Positions 1-12,368 of a stretch of 64,000 bases of DNA are shown here, piece after piece. The translations under genes and the position numbers were made by a program. The DNA lies in contig NC_058524.1 in the NCBI RefSeq assembly GCF_904849725.1, forward strand, positions 506,338,263 through 506,402,262, in the 5' to 3' direction. The stretch comes from Hordeum vulgare subsp. vulgare. Its lineage: Eukaryota > Streptophyta > Magnoliopsida > Poales > Poaceae. Position 1 is the stretch's first letter. Each line of letters begins with the position of its first letter. The notes beneath the pieces were generated by a model. It made no database searches. It had not been told where the DNA came from and saw nothing but the letters and a program-made list of their open reading frames with translations.

Positions 1-2093
1 GTGATGCATTTGCTTGCTTTTATATTTATTGTTTATTCCCCCTGTTCTCTTTGGTAGACCCTGAGACCGGTGCTACTCCCGAGTATGACTACGCTCCTGA
101 GGTCCAACCACTTTCAGCAGAGCTTCCAGGCAAGCAAAACCCCCTTGATCATTCTTATATCGAACAATTCCTTCTCTCTCATGCTTGCATTAGAAATTGC
201 TACTCGATTTGATTTCTCCTATTCGGATGGATAGATTGATTTTGTAACCTCCTATTGTTTCCTACCTGCTTATCCTATATGCTCAGTATAGGTTAAAAAA
301 GGTTAGTGATCCATGAGTGACCCCTCACCATGTCCCTGTTTCCCCCGCTTCATCATCGATGGATCGATCAACGTGATCGACGTCCTGAGTCCGACACATC
401 ACCTCACACCCCTTAGTTGTATGAATCCGCGGAGCTACTATCCAGTGCCGGGGGTGATAGATTGTAATTCATTCCTCATGATAACTTTATAGTGTAGCAA
501 GTGAGTCATGGATTACGGAGGGTGATTCCTCTTTCACCACTCCCGACAACGACTTTATCATGCAACACCTCAAGTTTGAACCCTCGAGGCTGATTCCACC
601 CATGTCACCTTGACGATTACATCGAGTGGAATCCATCGAGGGTGATTCCTCGAATTCCCCCATGATGTTAAGGACACAATGCTACTTTGACTTTACCCCA
701 TAATGATATGAAAGACGGGTCAGCCCCGAGGGATATCTGTGAGTGATGTGGAGTCGGGTTTACCTGGAGGGTACCCGCGAGATAATTACGAGACATGACC
801 GGGTAGGCAGACTGCCCTAGGAGAGGGATGGGCTTGACCCTTGCCGCAAGTCCTTTAGACGGGGCGACATGATCAATGATCGTTTCCGCAAGCTCCTAAG
901 ACACTAGCGATTTTGGATATGTAATCTAAGTAGACCACTGGACTTTTCTCACACTAACCACCACGCGGGAATAAATATGGGCACTCTTCATCGTACATTC
1001 TCCTAAAATCTCTTGAGACCTCATAGTGAGCGGCATGCACCCGGGTGGCCCGTGTAAGCACATGTTTTGGATAAAGAGGTAGCTAGGACTGATGCCGATC
1101 ATCCTTGTAACGCGTAGGAGTGCAAGGAGCAATGGGGCCAAGACCCCTGAGCACTTAGGATTTAGACCGGTGTGTTGACCTCTCCGTTGAGCCTAGGTAG
1201 GACTACGACATGTCGATCGGCCGAGGCCGGGAATGACCCAGGAAAGTGTGTCTGGTCATAGTTAATCGGATGTGTTGGGTAAGTTGGTGCACCCCTGTAG
1301 GGAAGTATATCTATTCGAATTGCTGTGTCCATGGTAAGATACACTCGCAAATTATCCCCATCTACTACAACTAGAACTGGACACTTGTGACACTAAAATA
1401 AAAAGATGGCTCCATGACCGCTTCCTTGCAGGGAGTCGAGGAAGGATCTCTAGGCATTTATACTACATGCTTACATATGTTATACTAATCTGTACTCTTC
1501 TAATGCTGCAAGATGCTGAAGATGCTAGTCTTCGATAGGCAAGGCCTTTCCTTTCTATTCTGGAATTTTGTAGTTCAGTCCACACATACAAACCCTTCCC
1601 ATTCATATCTATGCATAATTAGGATAGATCTGATGTAAGTCTTACGGGTACTTTGGATGAGTACTCACCATTGCTTTGCTCCCCTTTTCCCTCGATATGA
1701 TTGCTATGATCAGATGATGGTGCCCAGGAGCCAGCTGATCCCACCGACGACTACTACTACCCCGACGGAGCCTACTACTACATGGAGTTCGCCGTCGGCC
1801 GAGAGTAGATAGGAGGCTCCCAGGTCACAGTTGTTATTTTTTGATCTAGATGGTATTGTTTTTTTCTAGCCTTCTTAGGGGAAACTTTTTTTTATTATGT
1901 ATGCACACAGATGTTGAAGCTTCCACTGACTCGTATGTATTCGAGCGCTCGAGGCCCCTGGCTCGTAATATAAAGCTTGCATTGTTTTAATTTGTGTCTA
2001 GAGTTGTGTTGTGATATCTTCCCGTGAGTCTCTCATCTTGATCACGCGCCTTTGCGTGTATGATTTGCGCATGATTAAGACATGGGCATCACA
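1..2093 (+). repeat. LTR of long-LTR retrotransposon family 1 (right half, cut by window edge)
   Basis: This is the 3' half of a long terminal repeat; the left part lies outside the window. It ends in ATCACA at 2093 and a primer binding site follows at once. It is the reverse-complement homologue of the solo LTR at 33009-37023: the stretch at 50-140 ('gtagaccctgagaccgg') matches the complement of about 34860-34930, and 1920-2090 matches the complement of 33010-33200. Several copies of a GAGGGTGATTCCTC-like palindrome lie within it (517, 583, 637). No coding capacity is seen; the ORFs at 926-1350 (minus strand) look like chance. The solo copy shows the full LTR to be about 4 kb, similar to Sukkula-type LARD elements of barley; that name is an inference. 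Confidence 0.85.
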
Positions 2094-2095
2094 AG

Positions 2096-2109
2096 TTGGT
2101 ATCAGAGCC
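2096..2109 (+). other. Primer binding site, initiator tRNA-Met type
   Basis: TTGGTATCAGAGCC lies two bases after the LTR end. TGGTATCAGAGCC is the usual plant retrotransposon site complementary to the 3' end of initiator tRNA-Met. It fixes the LTR 3' boundary at 2093 and the element's + orientation. Confidence 0.9.
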
Positions 2110-5100
2110 GACTTCCTCAAGGAAGCCGCTTTATAACCCTTGGCTGAAGTTGAGTCTAGTCTTTGAAAAAATATTTTACTAACATTGTTGTGTGGCTTAC
2201 GGGCCCACATCACAAATGGGTGGTATTAGGATATTTTATTCCTCTTCCTTCCTCTGGAATCTGATCTCTCTTCTATTTCGGGTTCAAGATTTTGCTAACT
2301 CTAACTTAGGTTCTCATAACTACTTCCTCCCGGAGAGCCCCTCCTTCCAGATGATGGCTTGATTCATCACAACACTCTGAAGATACTCTTCGATGTTCTC
2401 CCGAGAACTTGTGCTCATTGCTTTTGTGATTATATTCCACATTCAACCCCTATGGATAACTACACACGATCGTCGTTCATAATTTCATCCCTAGTTGATC
2501 TTGTTAATACAAGATACATCAAATTATTGTCCGACTTTGTAAGAATCCCTTGTGTCACTGGCTTGCAGTTCTTTGCCACATGAATACATCTATGAATAAT
2601 TCCACACACTTACCGGGGATCCGTTTATCCTCAGTTGTTCATGTGTTTCACAAAATTCTCTGAATTGCTAGTCAATCTTCCGAAATCCTCAGTAGCCTAT
2701 TTCTCTTAATCCCATACCCGTTTGCATTATGGTTATTTCCATATGTCTAGTAATCTTTGGTGACATCCCTTGTCATTGCCATTTTGAGTCCCATGATTCA
2801 ATACGTCTACAAATACTCGCAATCATCAATCGAAACTAGAATTCGTCCTTCCGGCTGAGTCATCTTTCCGGAGATGAGCTAGTTCTCGGCAAATCAATCC
2901 TTGATTGATTGCCCATCTAATTCCATATAACTTACTTCTCCTTTGATCATAGCGTGTGCTTCTGATCCCCCCAGTTGGAATTCCTAATTCCTTTCTAGTT
3001 AAGCTTTGAATTATTCAAATGTTTCTTAATCTGATGCCTTTGCATTCTTTCTACTTCTGGTTGAGTACCGATACTCATGCCAAATACTTTGTTGGATTAT
3101 TATTTGACAGTGTCCTTCATATTCAATAACCTTGTCAGTTATTCCATAGATACATAATGCCTTTTGGTAAATTGTGTCTTATGGCTTGTATTCTCTAGGA
3201 GGATGGTTGTTCCATAGATACATAATGCTTTGGAGGATTGTATTCTCTGCTTTGTCTACCATGCTCTACTTTCGGGCTTGTGATAATTAGTCCTAAAGTT
3301 TGTGATATAAGTTCCTAAGATGCCTCGACGGGTTGAACCTATGCCTTCCCTAAAATGCGTGAACTCGAAAGTTATGCGGGTTATCCCTGGTGGCGCTTCG
3401 TCAGATAACTTTTCAACACTACAACTTCGAAAATGAGAGGTGAATTGAAGGTTATTCATTGAAAAAGTGGGAGTCAACCTTGAAGTTTGTGTTCATGCCC
3501 ATGGACACGATGTAGATCTTATCATGGAAGCTTCTCTTTAAATTAATTATTCCCTTGGTATACGTTCATATTACATATGGGATTTCGCCTTTTGCAATCG
3601 TGGTTCCGACCATATTGTTCTTCTTTGATCTCATTTATCGGACAAGTTAAAGTACTTGTCTTCTGTAGATCATTACACGTGTCCAACATCTATTCCGCTC
3701 GACCTTCGAGTATTACCCTCTGATATCTTCATAATAGCACATGCCCATGTTTCTTATTATGAGTCTTCACCAAGTATTATTTATCACTGATTCCAACATT
3801 TACTTGGTTCTGAGTTGTTAGTCACTCGAGGACACCCATAACTAAGTCGAGTCCGCACTACAATTCAAAAACTCTTAGTAATCTTCATTACTTACGAGTT
3901 TGTACTCGATCATGTCATTCCCAATCGATTGACTGCACCATCATCGTCATGCTAAAGCCTGATTGTGCTACCTATGTCCTTCATCCCCGGAGCGCAACCC
4001 TGGCGGCGTGCTAAACTACATCGAGCTTTCAAGATCATGTTGTTTGTCTTGAAAGGAAATTTTGATTCTGATCTTGCAATCCTATATGTGGTTCCGATAA
4101 CCTTTCGCTTCATCTTTCCTTTTGCTTGATGCCATCGATGATTGATTACATCTTCAAGAAAACTATCGGCAAATGTGATGTGATCATCAACAACATTCTA
4201 AACTCTTCGAGGATATCAATTGAATTCATGATGAGAAATACCATCCTTGCCCGCCGATGATTTGTGTTATCATCAACAACATTATTGCCTTCTCTCCAAC
4301 ACAAATTTGTTCATGTTATGGAGCTCCTTGCTTTCCAGCTTATGTTATGTTCTACCTTGGAGTATTATCAACTTTGATGTCAAGGATGTTGTGAGAATTG
4401 CTCCACATCTTAAGGATTCTTGATATAGTAGTACTTCTCGCGATCTTTGTTCATTTCTTGGTCCTTGTGTTATTTGTAACCGAAATACCTACAATTGAAC
4501 TATGATGTGTGAACTCAAAATTTCTAGCAACCCTATTGCTTTGAAGTGAATGGTCGATAGTTTCATTCTAAGTCTTTTGGTTATTGAATCACCATTCTAA
4601 CATTGATCATGCTACTTGCTCCATATTTCCACGTGCACTGTCATTCAATGTTTAATTGTGGTTGTTCTCCTCGGACATACTTCATTATATAATTTGGTGT
4701 GTCCAATGCTATCACCTTGTTCACTTAATTGTGGAAATCCATGTTTATGGAAATCTCGTTGAATTGTTGTTGAGCCCGTCGGCCACATCCTCATCATTTC
4801 CTTGTTGAAATTGTATGACTTATTTTATAAGTTGTTTTCGATGGATCCTTTGTGTATCCAAAGTTTGACCTTTACATGATGACCATGTCAATGCTATACC
4901 GAAGCATGATTGTGGTACTCAAACATCAACAAGAACATTGGAAACATAATGCTGAATGTTTCTTGATCAATTATCCAAACATCTTTGTATGGGTAACACC
5001 ATGATTTCTTCGCCCCTTTCCCCTAGATGATTATATACTTGCAGTCATGTCATGATTATCCCGCTCATATTGCTCTTGGGAAGGAGATACATCTAATACT

Positions 5101-5215
5101 CGTGTATATACATTTTCGTCTCCATTTTTTTGTTAAAATATGATAATCATTTTTTTCTTTTCCATTGGTTTATTTAACACTTCTTGTGATCTATATGATA
5201 TAAGAAGTAACAAAT
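2110..5215 (+). mobile_element. Internal region of long-LTR family 1 element, left part, non-coding
   Basis: The 3.1 kb after the primer site is T-rich, with stops in every frame. I recognise no gag, protease, RT or integrase motif. The region is broken at 5215 by the SIRE-type Copia insertion and resumes at 19453, as shown by the CAAAT duplication on both sides. A long LTR joined to a non-coding interior fits a large non-autonomous derivative (LARD-like), but very old decayed coding sequence cannot be excluded by eye. Confidence 0.6.
5211..5215. repeat. Target site duplication, left (CAAAT)
   Basis: CAAAT directly precedes the LTR start TGTAAGTGC at 5216 and recurs directly after the 3' LTR at 19448-19452. 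A 5 bp direct duplication is standard for Copia integration and proves that the 14.2 kb between is one insertion. Confidence 0.93.
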
Positions 5216-6633
5216 TGTAAGTGCATCTAGCGCCCCTTAGTGATTTTGGTGGTTTGTAGAATTATCGGTTAAGTATCTAATGTGTTCATAAGTGTACACA
5301 AGATCTATAAGTCGCTGATGTGTTTGAAATATTCGATGAATATCGACCCCTAAAATATATATCTTCGGCTAAAGAAATTGGTCTGAAGCCGAAGAATTGA
5401 ATCACGAAGAAATTGCGATAAAATTGATATTCCTCATGAAGAAATTGAAGATGAGGAATTCGGTGTGTCCTGAAGAAAAACAATCTGAAGATTTTGAAGC
5501 ATGAAGATTTATTATGTCTGTTTTATTTTCTTCACATTTGAGTCATAGGAACACCGTACTGTTAAAGGGGGTCAAAGTAACATGTTGGAATGAATTTCCT
5601 CATGATGCTCAACCCAAGCCTAATCATACCAAAAAGCCTCAAGTGTGGAATATGAGAGTCATGAGGACTCTCACAGTTGAGGGTCTCGACCGTTACCGCA
5701 AGTCGCGCCACATCATTGGTCTTATCCACAGCAACGGTCATATTATTTAAGGGCATTAATATCAAATCATGTCGGGATGCTCCCAGGATATAAATAGCCG
5801 CCCCCACAACCATTAGCCGGGTTGGCTACTCCGTTAGAAACTGACACTTGTCATAAGAGAAACCCAAATTCCTCAGAGTCTTCGAGAGTAATTCATCAGT
5901 GAGGAAATACCCCAAACACCAAACCACAAACCGAAAACCAAGTGATTGAGCATCACTGAAGAAGTTGTTCCTGTGTGGGACTGAAGCCTTTTACCTTTGA
6001 GGACTGTGCATCCTCCAGATGGTTAGGCGTCATGATCTAGAGCAATACAGCAGTCAATTGTGGATCGCCAGGTGACCAAGTTTGTGAGGGTTTGGAAGTC
6101 TGCCCTGAAGACTTACCACGAGTGTTGGGCGAGGACTGTGTGTTCTTAGCCCAAGGATAATACGGTAGGGACTGTGTGTTTGAGGACTGTGTGTCCTTTG
6201 GTTTCAATACCAAGCCGCTCCAAACCAGATGTACAACTGTCACAGCAGTTGGAACTGGGTCATCAACCACTGTCTTCACCGTGAAACGGGTTCTATTTCT
6301 TCAACTCTTTACATTCCACAGATTGTGTGTTGATGATTTTCACTGTCACTGTTTGAAGAATTTGCTGAAGACTTTCTCTAAAATTCCGCAACCCCAAATT
6401 CTTCACGCGAGTTAATCCTCATCTGTTTTCTGCACGCCTGCATACTGTGCAAACTATTTTTCATATTCTTCAATGTGAAAAACTACTATAGTGATACTTT
6501 GCACTTCTGATCATTTGCTGTTTCCGCTGCAAGTTAGTCATCAGTGAGGAATTTCCTCAAAAGTATTTTCCTCAGTGATGAAATTCTAAAAATCTCCTAT
6601 TCACCCCCGTCTAGTCGATATAACACACTTTCA
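5216..6633 (+). repeat. 5' LTR of the SIRE-type Copia element
   Basis: The LTR begins TGTAAGTGCATC and ends ACACTTTCA, with 5'-TG...CA-3' ends. It carries a TATA box at 5789-5797 and repeated TGAGGAAT / ATTCCTCA words. The ORFs inside it are also present but altered in the 3' copy and are not genes. Confidence 0.93.
5789..5797 (+). promoter_or_regulatory. TATA box of the 5' LTR promoter
   Basis: TATAAATAG lies in a GC-richer stretch about 840 bp before the end of the LTR. The same box is conserved at 18604-18612 in the 3' LTR. It is the likely start region of the genomic transcript. Confidence 0.75.
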
Positions 6634-6634
6634 A

Positions 6635-6651
6635 TTGGTATCAGAGCAAGG
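6635..6651 (+). other. Primer binding site, initiator tRNA-Met type
   Basis: TTGGTATCAGAGCAAGG starts one base after the 5' LTR end. The core TGGTATCAGAGC is complementary to initiator tRNA-Met and is the usual site in plant Copia elements. Confidence 0.92.
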
Positions 6652-6700
6652 TACTCCCTTGTTCTGTGTGATTTTGGTTTAACCACCTGGAGTTTTAGTT

Positions 6701-9016
6701 ATGTCGACTTCAGGCATGATCAAAGTTAATGCAGCATGTCCTACTTTCGAAGGAAAGGACTTTCCCTTTTGGAAGACCAAGATGCATATGCATCTACAAG
6801 CTATTGACAATGATCTCTCGTATATTGTGGAACATGGCGTCCCTATCGTCACTGCTACTATCTCTGTCGTTGAGGTGAAGAAATTCAAGCAACTTGATTC
6901 TCAAGCGAAGAATATCATCTATGACCATCTGAGCATGGGTGAGTATGGCAGAGTAAGTGCTTTGGGTTCAGCAAAACTTATCTGCGAAAGGCTGTCCAAA
7001 GTTAATGAAAGAGTATCAACCTAGCGTGATTCTCGTGTTGACGTTCTTCGCAATCTCTTCAATCACTTCAAAAGGCTTGACAATGAAAGCTGCCAAGATA
7101 TCTTTGATCGTCTCACTGACATATCAAATGAACTGCAAGCACTGGGAGCTCGAGACATTACTGATCACGAAGTTGTGAAGAAACTGCTAAGATCTTTGGA
7201 TTCTTCATTTGATACTCTAGTTCTGATGACTCAAGAAAGACCAGACTACAAGATGCTTGATCCAGCTGATATACTCGAAAGACTCAATACTCATGAATTC
7301 CAACAAGAAGAAAAGAGAGATCTATATGGACCAAGCTATTCTAGACCACGTGCACTGAAGGCCAAAGCAATTTCCTCATCTGAAGAAGAAGACTCGGATG
7401 GTAGCATTGGTGATCCTACAGAATTATGACAGGAGCTTGCAATGCTCGTGAGGAAATTCCGGAAGTTTACACGACGTGGCAGTTTGGTAAATATTCAAGA
7501 AGAGATATGAGGAAATTAGAATCTTCATTCGAGGTTACAAGAAAAGAACCTGCCACAAATGCAAGAAATCAGGTCACTAAATTGCTGATTGTCCTCGTTG
7601 GGGAAAGGAATCAAAGAAGAAGAAATACAAGGATGAAAGTTCTGATGACTCAAAGAAAAAGAAGAAATGTTCAAAATCCTCATCTTCAAAGTCCTCATCG
7701 CACAAAAAGACTAGTTTCAGAAAGGCTCGGGCACTTATTAGCAAGGAAATGGATTCCGAGGCAGAATCCGAGGAATGTGATGAACAGGAGGGTTCTTATG
7801 AAGATTCAGAATCCAGACAGGCTAGCCTTGCACTTGCAACCACATTCGTTAGCAAGTCAATCTTCAACCTTGAAGAAAATGATAACACCATCCACACTGA
7901 TGAGTATGCTGATGACTTCGCTCCAACCTATTGCTTCATGGCAAAAAGTTCAAAGGTACCAAATGATGCTTCCTCGCGGATCATGAGAAGCTTTCCTATG
8001 AATTTCTTCAAAGGAAGCTTGATCTTGAGAAGCTGAGGATTTCTCATGATGATCTTCGTATGGAAAATGATTCATTACTAGCTCAACAGATCAGTGCTGC
8101 TCCAGCTGAATTCATTCCTCCATGTCTTAAATGCATCAAACGTGAAACTGCTAATTCTTCACCAGAATCATCAAATGCTTCTATTGCTACAAATGCTTCA
8201 ACTGCTATTGTAGTGTCAAATTCCTCACTTGAGGAAACCATAAATGTCACTGATCAAAATGTACGGCTGAAGGAATTGTATGTGACATGCATATACAAAA
8301 GTCTCAAAGGACACCAAACCCTTTGTGATGTGCTCAAAAAGCAGATCTTGAATAGTAACCCGAGGAAAGAAGGAATTGGCTTTTGGAGGAAATTGAATGC
8401 TGATGGATCTTATTGGAAACCTGAGCAGTATCGAAAAACCTCATGGGTTGCTGCTACTGGGCCTCCTTTTGATCCATCCAATCTAACAAGCTTTTCATGT
8501 GAATTATCCTATTCCTCAGATGAGTCATTTGACTCCAACTATAAACTGTTCAAAAATCAATCTGTTGAAGTATTTGCTCGATATGTTGGAACTAACTGCA
8601 GGAATGGGCCTCCCCTGAGGAAAATCTGGGTTCCCAAAAGTTGCCTTGAAAATCTTCAGGTGAATGTCCTCATGACACCACCTATGAAGAATTTTAACCC
8701 CAGGTCAAATTCCTCAGGAGGACCAAAGTCTTCAAGAGGATCAAAATCCTCAACTAGTCAAAACTATGCTCGTACACGTGCTAATCCTTCTAACATGCAC
8801 GGAAATTACAAGGAATATGAATATGAGCGTTATTCTTCAAATCATTATGTTCATAAATCCTCAAATAAATTATCTGCATATTCATTTGAGTACTTTAACC
8901 CCCCTACTGTTAAGAGAAGTGCATTAGCTTCAATGCCTCCTTTCTCATATGGTGCTCCCAGGATGATGGATGCTTTACCACCCCTTCAGATGTGGGTGGT
9001 CAAGAAATTGAACTAA
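6701..9016 (+). pseudogene. gag: Copia gag, broken
   Basis: This would encode the capsid/nucleocapsid protein that packages element RNA. The ATG at 6701 opens a gag domain (FEGKDFPFWKTKM near the N terminus) that stays in one frame to 7429, apart from an in-frame TAG at 7022. A zinc knuckle of the C-x2-C-x4-H-x4-C type is readable at 7551-7592, with a TAA (7578) in place of the residue after its His. Next come a Lys/Ser-rich stretch, an acidic stretch (about 7749-7850) and, after a single-base shift near 7978, a 318-codon open frame (8060-9016) that I take as the C-terminal extension typical of SIRE-type gag. At least two nonsense codons and two frame changes separate the pieces. The domain order supports gag strongly; the exact end is uncertain. 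Confidence 0.82.
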
Positions 9017-9240
9017 TCACTTCTGCAGGTCAGGTTTCCAGATGAAAATCATCATTTGAAGAATTTGCTGGAGACCTGAGGAAAATTCTTGATAGGACGC
9101 AGGCTAATATTTAGGAAATAGAAATATTTCACACGTCCGTATAATTCTGTTTATGATGAAATTCATATCTGATGAAATTGATATCATATTCTCCAAGTCT
9201 GAAGAATATGAGATGGTAAGCTGTACTAATTCATCTGCAG

Positions 9241-10396
9241 GATGACAAACCCAAGAGTACTGAGTGGGTTCTTGATAGTGGCTGCACACCACATGACTGG
9301 TGACAAAAGCTTGCTGATGAATATGCCACTAACTCCATCACCCGTGAAGCAAATCACATATGCTGACAAAGGTAAAAGCAAGGTATTGGGACTTGGCAAA
9401 GTGGCTATTTCCAAGGATAGGCACATGGAGAAAGTAATGCTTCTTCAATCCCTTGGATTTAACCTCATGTCAGTCTCAGTGCTTTGTGATCTTGATATGA
9501 TTGTTATCTTTGGAAGATATAGATGTGTGGTCATTATGGAATCTGACAGATCCAAAGTCTTCGAAGGTGTTAGAAGAGGGGATTTGTACATTGTTGATTT
9601 CTCTACAGGTCCTCAACCAACCACTTGCTTACTAACAAAAACCTCAAAAGGGTGGCTATGGCATCGAAGACTCGGTCATGCAGGCATGAGGAATTTGCAC
9701 ACGCTAGCGAAGAAGAAGCATGTCATCGGCATCGAATCAGTCAAATTCCTCAAGGATCACCTCTGCGGTGCTTGTGAGTCTCGGAAAATGACCAGATCCA
9801 AGCACCCCTCGAAGACTATCATGACCACTACTCGTCCATTTGAATTGCTTCACATGGATCTATTTGGACCTACTCATTATGCCACTCTAACAAATGCAAC
9901 ATCTTTATATTGCTTTGTCATAGTTGATGATTATTCCAGATATACATGGGTGCATATCATCTTATATAAAACTGAAGTGCAGGAAGTCTTCAAATGATTT
10001 TCTTCAAGGGCCTCGACGAACTTCGACATCAAGATCAAACACATCAGGAGTGATAATGGAACAGAGTTCAAAAACACACGTCTTGATAATTATCTTGATG
10101 TACTTGGTATTACTCACGAATTGTCTGCTCCTTATACTCTTGAACAGAATGGTGTCGTTGAAAGGAAAAACAGGACTCTGGTTGAGATGACAAGAACCAT
10201 GCTTGAAGAATATGAGACTCCTCGTCGCTTTTGGCCTGAAGCAATCAACACTGCATGCCATATCATCAACAGGGTATATCTTCACAAATTCGTCAAGAAA
10301 ACCTCATATGAACTCCTCCCTGACAAGAAACCCAATGTAAGTTATTTCAAAGTCTTTGATGCGAAATTTTGGATTAGAGATCCTCACCATAGCTAA
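9241..10396 (+). pseudogene. pol: Copia protease and integrase part of pol, broken
   Basis: The aspartic protease active site WVLDSG is readable at 9265-9282 and is followed by a one-base loss near 9285-9292 that shifts the frame. The new frame (from 9293) carries the integrase zinc-binding region (WHRRLGHAG, then CGACESRK, about 9658-9785) and the catalytic core. The first Asp is in LLHMDLFGP (about 9848), the second in IRSDNGTEF (about 10041) and the Glu in QNGVVERKNR (about 10145). One in-frame TGA at 9995 interrupts the core; otherwise the frame stays open to 10394. All three DDE residues remain, so only the stop and shift disable it. A possible GT...AG pair (about 9215-9240) sits just before the protease; whether it is spliced cannot be judged here. 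Confidence 0.87.
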
Positions 10397-10508
10397 AGCT
10401 TGCACCTAAGGCACATGAGGGTTTTATGCTCGGTTATGGAAAGGACTCGCACACCTACAGAGTCTTCAACAACTATCACAAGAAAGTAATGGCTCACAAA
10501 GAGAGCAA
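10397..10508 (+). other. Damaged integrase-RT linker
   Basis: Residues of the integrase C-terminal region ([18 protein letters not shown]) can be read in a shifted frame at about 10420-10480. The join to the RT frame is disturbed, so at least one indel lies here. Confidence 0.6.
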
Positions 10509-12368
10509 TTGCCTCCTGATCCAGATAAGCTGTCTCCTGAGGAAGCAATAAAGCTCAAAGCTACTGAAGACATTGTTCCCACTAAGGAAATTGATGAAGA
10601 AACCATTTCCAACACTGATGAAAATCAAGAAGATGGTCCTGAGGAAATTGCTCCAGAACCAATTCCTCAGCCCAGACGAAATCCTCAACCAGCTCATCCG
10701 AGGATTGCAAATGAAGTGGAACTTGACAAAATCCTCAATGACATCAACGCGCGAGGTCCTCTCACTCGCTCAAAAGCTTCACACTTAGTTAACTTTTGTG
10801 GGCATTTCTCCTTTGTGTCTATCACAGAACCTTCAAAAGTTGCGGAGGCTTTCATGGAACAGGAATGGATTCAAGCCATGCAAGACGAACTTCTTCAATT
10901 CAAGCTGAATGACGTATGGGAGCTCGTCAAACGACCAGATCCTCACAAGCAAAATATCATCGGAACCAAGTTTATTTTCCGAAAAAAGCAAGATGAGGAT
11001 GGTCAAGTGGTGAGGAATAAGGCACGACTTGTAGCCCAAGGCTACACACAGGTTGAAGGAATAGATTTTGATGAAACTTTTGCACCTGTTGCTAGACTTG
11101 AAGCTATTCGAATACTACTTGCTTATGCTAATCATCATAACATCATCTTATATCAAATGGATGTGAAAAGTGCATTCCTCAATGGTAAGCTTGAGGAAGA
11201 AGTATATGTTGCTCAACCCCCAGGTTTTGAGGATCCAAAGAATCCAGACAAAGTCTTCAGACTTAAAAAGACACTCTATGGTCTCAAGCAAGCCCCTCGG
11301 GCATGGTATGATACATTGAAGGAATTCCTCATGAAGAAAGCCTTCAAACCTGGTTCACTCGATCCAACTCTTTTCACTAAATCCTATGATAATGAACTAT
11401 TTGTGTGCCAAATATATGTCGATGATATCATATTTGGCTGTACTGACAAACGTTACAGTGATGAATTTGCTTACATGATGAGTGAAGAATATCAAATGTC
11501 TATGATGGGGGAGCTGAATTTCTTCTTAGGTCTTCAAATTCGTCAACAACGCAATGGAATCTTCATATCACAGGAGAAATACCTCAAGGATGTTCTGAGG
11601 AAATTCGACATGCATGAATGCAAAGGTGCTAAGACTCCAATGCCTACCAACGGCCACCTCTACACTGAAGAAAATGGTAAAGAATTCGATCAGTAGGTAT
11701 ATCACTCCATGATTGGCTCTTTACTATATTTATGTGCATCTAGGCCAGATATAATGCTTAGTGTTTGCTTGCGTGCACGTTTTCAAGCAAAACCGAAGGA
11801 ATCACACCATAAGGCCGTGAAGCATATTCACCGATACTTAGCTCACACACCAACACCAGGATTATGGTACCCCAAGGGCTCAAATCTTCATCTTGTGGGA
11901 TATTCTGATTCTGACTATGCTAGTGACCGTGTGGATCGCAAGTCAACCTCTGGCACATGTCATTTCCTCGGAAGATCACCAGTCTGCTGGTCCTCAAAGA
12001 AGCAGAACTGGGTTTCACTCTCCACTGCCGAAGCTGAGTACATTGCTGCTGGTTCATGTTGTGCTCAATTGCTATGGATGAAGCAAACCCTCAAGGACTA
12101 TGGCATCAACATGAAGAATGTGCCTCTCTACTGCGATAATGAGAGTGCAATCAAGATTGCATACAACCCAGTACAACACTCGAAGACTAAGCACATCCAA
12201 ATTCGTCACCATTTTCTTCGGGACCATGTACTCAAGGGCAATATCCTCATTGACCATGTGAAGACTGACGATCAACTGGCAGATATCTTCACTAAGCCCT
12301 TGGATGAGAAAAGGTTTTGCAAGTTGCGTTGTGAGCTAAATATCTTAGAATCTTCAAATGTTTTGTAA
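10509..12368 (+). pseudogene. pol: Copia reverse transcriptase and RNase H, one nonsense codon
   Basis: This part copies element RNA to DNA. One frame runs 10509-12368, broken only by a TAG at 11694. An acidic Pro/Glu linker comes first. The RT core then starts at about 10850 with WIQAMQDEL, followed by [58 protein letters not shown] and the catalytic YVDDIIFG (about 11418-11441). After the stop, MIGSLLYLCASRPDI leads into RNase H with YSDSDYA, STAEAEYIAA, LYCDNESAI and the closing ADIFTKPL. RT and RNase H catalytic residues are all in place, making this the best-preserved part of the element. Confidence 0.93.

Noticed and set aside
926..1350. Minus-strand ORFs of 62-71 codons in the left LTR
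   Set aside because: No domain, no conservation in the solo LTR copy, and they lie inside an LTR.
2096..2109. tRNA-like matches at primer sites
   Set aside because: These are short complements of a tRNA 3' end next to LTR ends, not tRNA genes.
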